Assembly (NCBI RefSeq): GCF_008974145.1
Contig: NZ_BJKP01000013.1
Coordinates: forward strand, 1-64,000
From: Microcystis aeruginosa NIES-4325
Lineage (GTDB): Bacteria; Cyanobacteriota; Cyanobacteriia; Cyanobacteriales; Microcystaceae
Length of the DNA stretch: 64,000 bases
Reading direction: 5' to 3'
Shown piece by piece: positions 62,368-64,000 of the stretch. The notes beneath the pieces were generated by a model. It ran no database searches and had not been told where the DNA came from. It saw nothing but the letters and a program-made list of their open reading frames with translations. Both the position numbers and the translations under genes were made by a program. How positions within the stretch are numbered: the first letter of the stretch is position 1; the number at the start of each line of letters is the position of its first letter.

Positions 62368-63177
62368 CTAATAATTTTTGATCATTAATTCTCTCCCCGC
62401 TGCTGCCTGTCCTTGTTTATAATTATTCATACCATACTGAAGATTCCACTCGATAATATGGGCAAAATCAAAGAGTTTTCGTATCTCTGGACAATCATCG
62501 TAGGTAATTAACCATTTAGCCTGACATTGACGCATATTATCGGCAAAACGTTGATGATCAAAGCTAGTATGTAAATTCCCTCTTACGCCGTACAAACGGG
62601 ATTTTGTGGCACTATAGTAGGGGGGATCAAGAAAGATAAAAACTTCTTTTCCCTCAGCAAATAATAATTCTTTGTAGTCTTGGTTAGTAATTTTTACCGA
62701 TGCTAATAAGGGCGCAATTTGAGTTAATCTGGCAATTGATGAATCAGTAAATCTACTGGTAAAAGCTGCTTGAGAATACCCCCCCGAATCCACTGTTCCC
62801 GAAAAAGTAATCCGATTTAAGATAAAAAAACGCACCGCCTTTTCAAAGTCGGTTAACTTTAAATCTTCCCTTGTCAAATCTTGAAATAATTCTCGTCCGC
62901 TATCATATTTCTGTTTAATTTCTGTTATTTTTGCTACCAATAACTCAATATTTTCTTGAGCGCATTGCCAGAAACAATATAAATCATAATTTAAGTCATT
63001 AATCCAATAGGTTTTTATTTGTTGTTCAAAGAGTTGCTTAACAGCAAAAAACACAGAACCACCACCAAAAAAAGGTTCTCGATATTCCCTAATATTAACA
63101 GGAATTTGCGGCAGAATTTGCTTAATTGCCCGGGATTTCCCCCCTGGATAGCGCAAGGGACTTTTAATTTTTGACAT
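62368..63177 (-). CDS. D12-class N6-adenine DNA methyltransferase (Dam/DpnM type)
   Basis: 269 residues. SPLRYPGGKSRAIKQI at the N-terminus, EPFFGGGSVFFAVKQ as the SAM-binding motif at about residue 35, and FIFLDPPYYSATKSRLYG with the catalytic DPPY at about residue 180 define a D12-class enzyme. It methylates adenine in a short target. There is no nuclease or other RM gene next to it, except a Uma2-family gene 72 bases upstream on the same strand. It may be an orphan methylase or the remains of a restriction system. Confidence 0.92.
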   Translation of the reverse strand: MSKIKSPLRYPGGKSRAIKQILPQIPVNIREYREPFFGGGSVFFAVKQLFEQQIKTYWINDLNYDLYCFWQCAQENIELLVAKITEIKQKYDSGRELFQDLTREDLKLTDFEKAVRFFILNRITFSGTVDSGGYSQAAFTSRFTDSSIARLTQIAPLLASVKITNQDYKELLFAEGKEVFIFLDPPYYSATKSRLYGVRGNLHTSFDHQRFADNMRQCQAKWLITYDDCPEIRKLFDFAHIIEWNLQYGMNNYKQGQAAAGRELMIKNY

Positions 63178-63249
63178 TTTATACTAAATCCGTTTATTAT
63201 TGAATTTCTTCTAACGACCAAGTTAGTCATCGTGCTTCTCCCCAGACTT

Positions 63250-63825
63250 CTACTTACTTTGTCTAGCTTGACCAACTTTTAGCCATGCAAAGATTTGTTG
63301 TGGAGTCAGTGTCAACTCAACCCCTGCAATTACCTTAAGCTGGTCATCCCCTCTGCAAACTTTCGGCTCTTGTTGGGGAGTAAACATTAAAACAGAATAA
63401 TCATCTGGATCAAGCATCCATCCTAATTTACTGCCATGTTTTAAACAATGTAAAATGTTGTCAATTACACGGTTTACCTTTTGATCCGGTGAAAGAATTT
63501 CGATAGTCCAATCAGGTGCTTCCCTAAAGTCGTCCTCCGGTTCACCTGCTTCATTTAGGTTAATTCGATTCCATGCAATTACCGCCACATCAGGAACGAT
63601 CGAACGCCCGCCGAAGGTACATCGCAACTCAGGTAAGGCTGTATAATCAACAGTGTGGCTGTCAACCGCAGCTAAAAGACGTTTTTGCAGGATAGAGTGT
63701 CGAGTCTTAGGCATGGGTTTCTGAATTGCGACTCCATGCAAGTATTCCCATGCTGGAGAATCCTCCAAATATGGCAATTTGAGGAAATCTTCAAGGGTGA
63801 GACTCTCAGTCAAGGAAGTCGTCAT
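63250..63825 (-). CDS. Uma2 family (DUF820) putative endonuclease
   Basis: 191 residues from the ATG at 63825 (a TTG at 63837 would add four). The N-terminal TLEDFLKLPYLEDSPAWEYL, then GVAIQKPMPKTRHSILQKRL, SIVPDVAVIAWNRI, PDWTIEILSPDQKVNRVIDN and GWMLDPDDYSVLMF follow the Uma2/DUF820 fold, a PD-(D/E)XK relative extremely abundant in cyanobacteria. D and E residues of PDVAVI and EILS are kept. Biological role unknown despite abundance; nuclease activity is assumed from the fold. It is 72 bases upstream of the methylase on the same strand. Confidence 0.88.
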   Translation of the reverse strand: MTTSLTESLTLEDFLKLPYLEDSPAWEYLHGVAIQKPMPKTRHSILQKRLLAAVDSHTVDYTALPELRCTFGGRSIVPDVAVIAWNRINLNEAGEPEDDFREAPDWTIEILSPDQKVNRVIDNILHCLKHGSKLGWMLDPDDYSVLMFTPQQEPKVCRGDDQLKVIAGVELTLTPQQIFAWLKVGQARQSK

Positions 63826-63938
63826 CGGTTCAAGCAAAGGTTTTTTTTGTGACTTTATTATAAATGAACTTTATCTGGGTTTCTTACCCACGATTCAGGT
63901 ATATTTGAGGAGAATTTGCCCTCTCAATTGTTCAGCAA

Positions 63939-63961
63939 AAATCGACCAGATCGGTCGATTT
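63939..63961. terminator. 9-bp hairpin near the right edge
   Basis: AAATCGACC and GGTCGATTT pair around AGATC. Might terminate a gene lying beyond the right edge of the window; not proven. Confidence 0.4.
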
Positions 63962-64000
63962 CTTAACTATTCTGACTATTTCACGAAAATGTTCGCAGGC

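Noticed and set aside
63932..64000. Possible 3' end of a minus-strand gene entering from the right (ends VKKSTDLVDFC)
   Set aside because: Only about 22 codons are visible and the frame passes through a hairpin; cannot be distinguished from chance.

Overview
The window comes from a cyanobacterial chromosome, most likely Microcystis or a close relative. The signs are ndhB, pipX, the plant-type ferredoxin, a CruA/CruP-type lycopene cyclase, cytochrome cM, frequent GCGATCGC-like octamers, moderate GC content, and many small dispersed repeats and decayed mobile elements between housekeeping genes. The genus is inferred from gene content and repeat style, not from a database match.

Layout. 0-1 kb: a serine/threonine kinase gene cut short at what looks like the end of an insertion sequence, and a frameshifted small gene. 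1.2-7.6 kb: hemC; a minus-strand sulfur cluster (MBL-fold persulfide dioxygenase, rhodanese, TauE/SafE exporter) behind a perfect inverted-repeat operator candidate; ferredoxin; a thioredoxin-fold protein with anmK; and thiS. 7.6-9.5 kb: a 144-bp MITE-like element with target duplication, a PEP-CTERM protein, and a vapBC pair whose toxin has lost its middle. 9.6-14.2 kb: a GltB-type glutamate synthase. 14.2-17 kb: accessory DNA with an unknown 407-aa protein, a broken DUF4926-like gene and an intact antitoxin/PIN toxin pair. 17-19.2 kb: a VanY-type peptidase and an ACT-domain malic enzyme. 19.6-28.3 kb: four tandem SPINDLY/OGT-type glycosyltransferases in one operon with patchy sequence sharing. 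28.5-44 kb: cytM, MscS channel, GerMN and DUF2993 proteins, carotenoid cyclase, a SUMF1-type lipoprotein whose tail resembles diversity-generating retroelement targets, an AAA-like ATPase, tRNA-Val, a PF10131-like membrane protein, proC, sepF, pipY and pipX. 44.5-49.4 kb: ndhB, then a compact two-gene restriction-modification candidate with a consensus promoter. 49.5-61.5 kb: ychF, an EF-G paralogue, a membrane glycosyltransferase, an IS30 remnant carrying two nested MITE-like insertions, two transporters, an AMIN amidase and murI. 62-64 kb: a D12-class adenine methylase and a Uma2-type nuclease.

How genes fit together. pipX-pipY, then sepF and proC on the same strand, link nitrogen regulation, PLP homeostasis and cell division. 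AnmK, the VanY-type peptidase, the amidase and MurI are spread over the window and all act on peptidoglycan. The sulfur cluster would oxidise persulfide and export sulfite. The candidates with most novelty are the fused methyltransferase-specificity gene paired with a PD-(D/E)XK nuclease and no HsdR helicase, the four-gene glycosyltransferase array, the nested MITE-like elements with clean target duplications, and the possible retroelement-target protein. All functions are read from sequence by eye; no searches were run.
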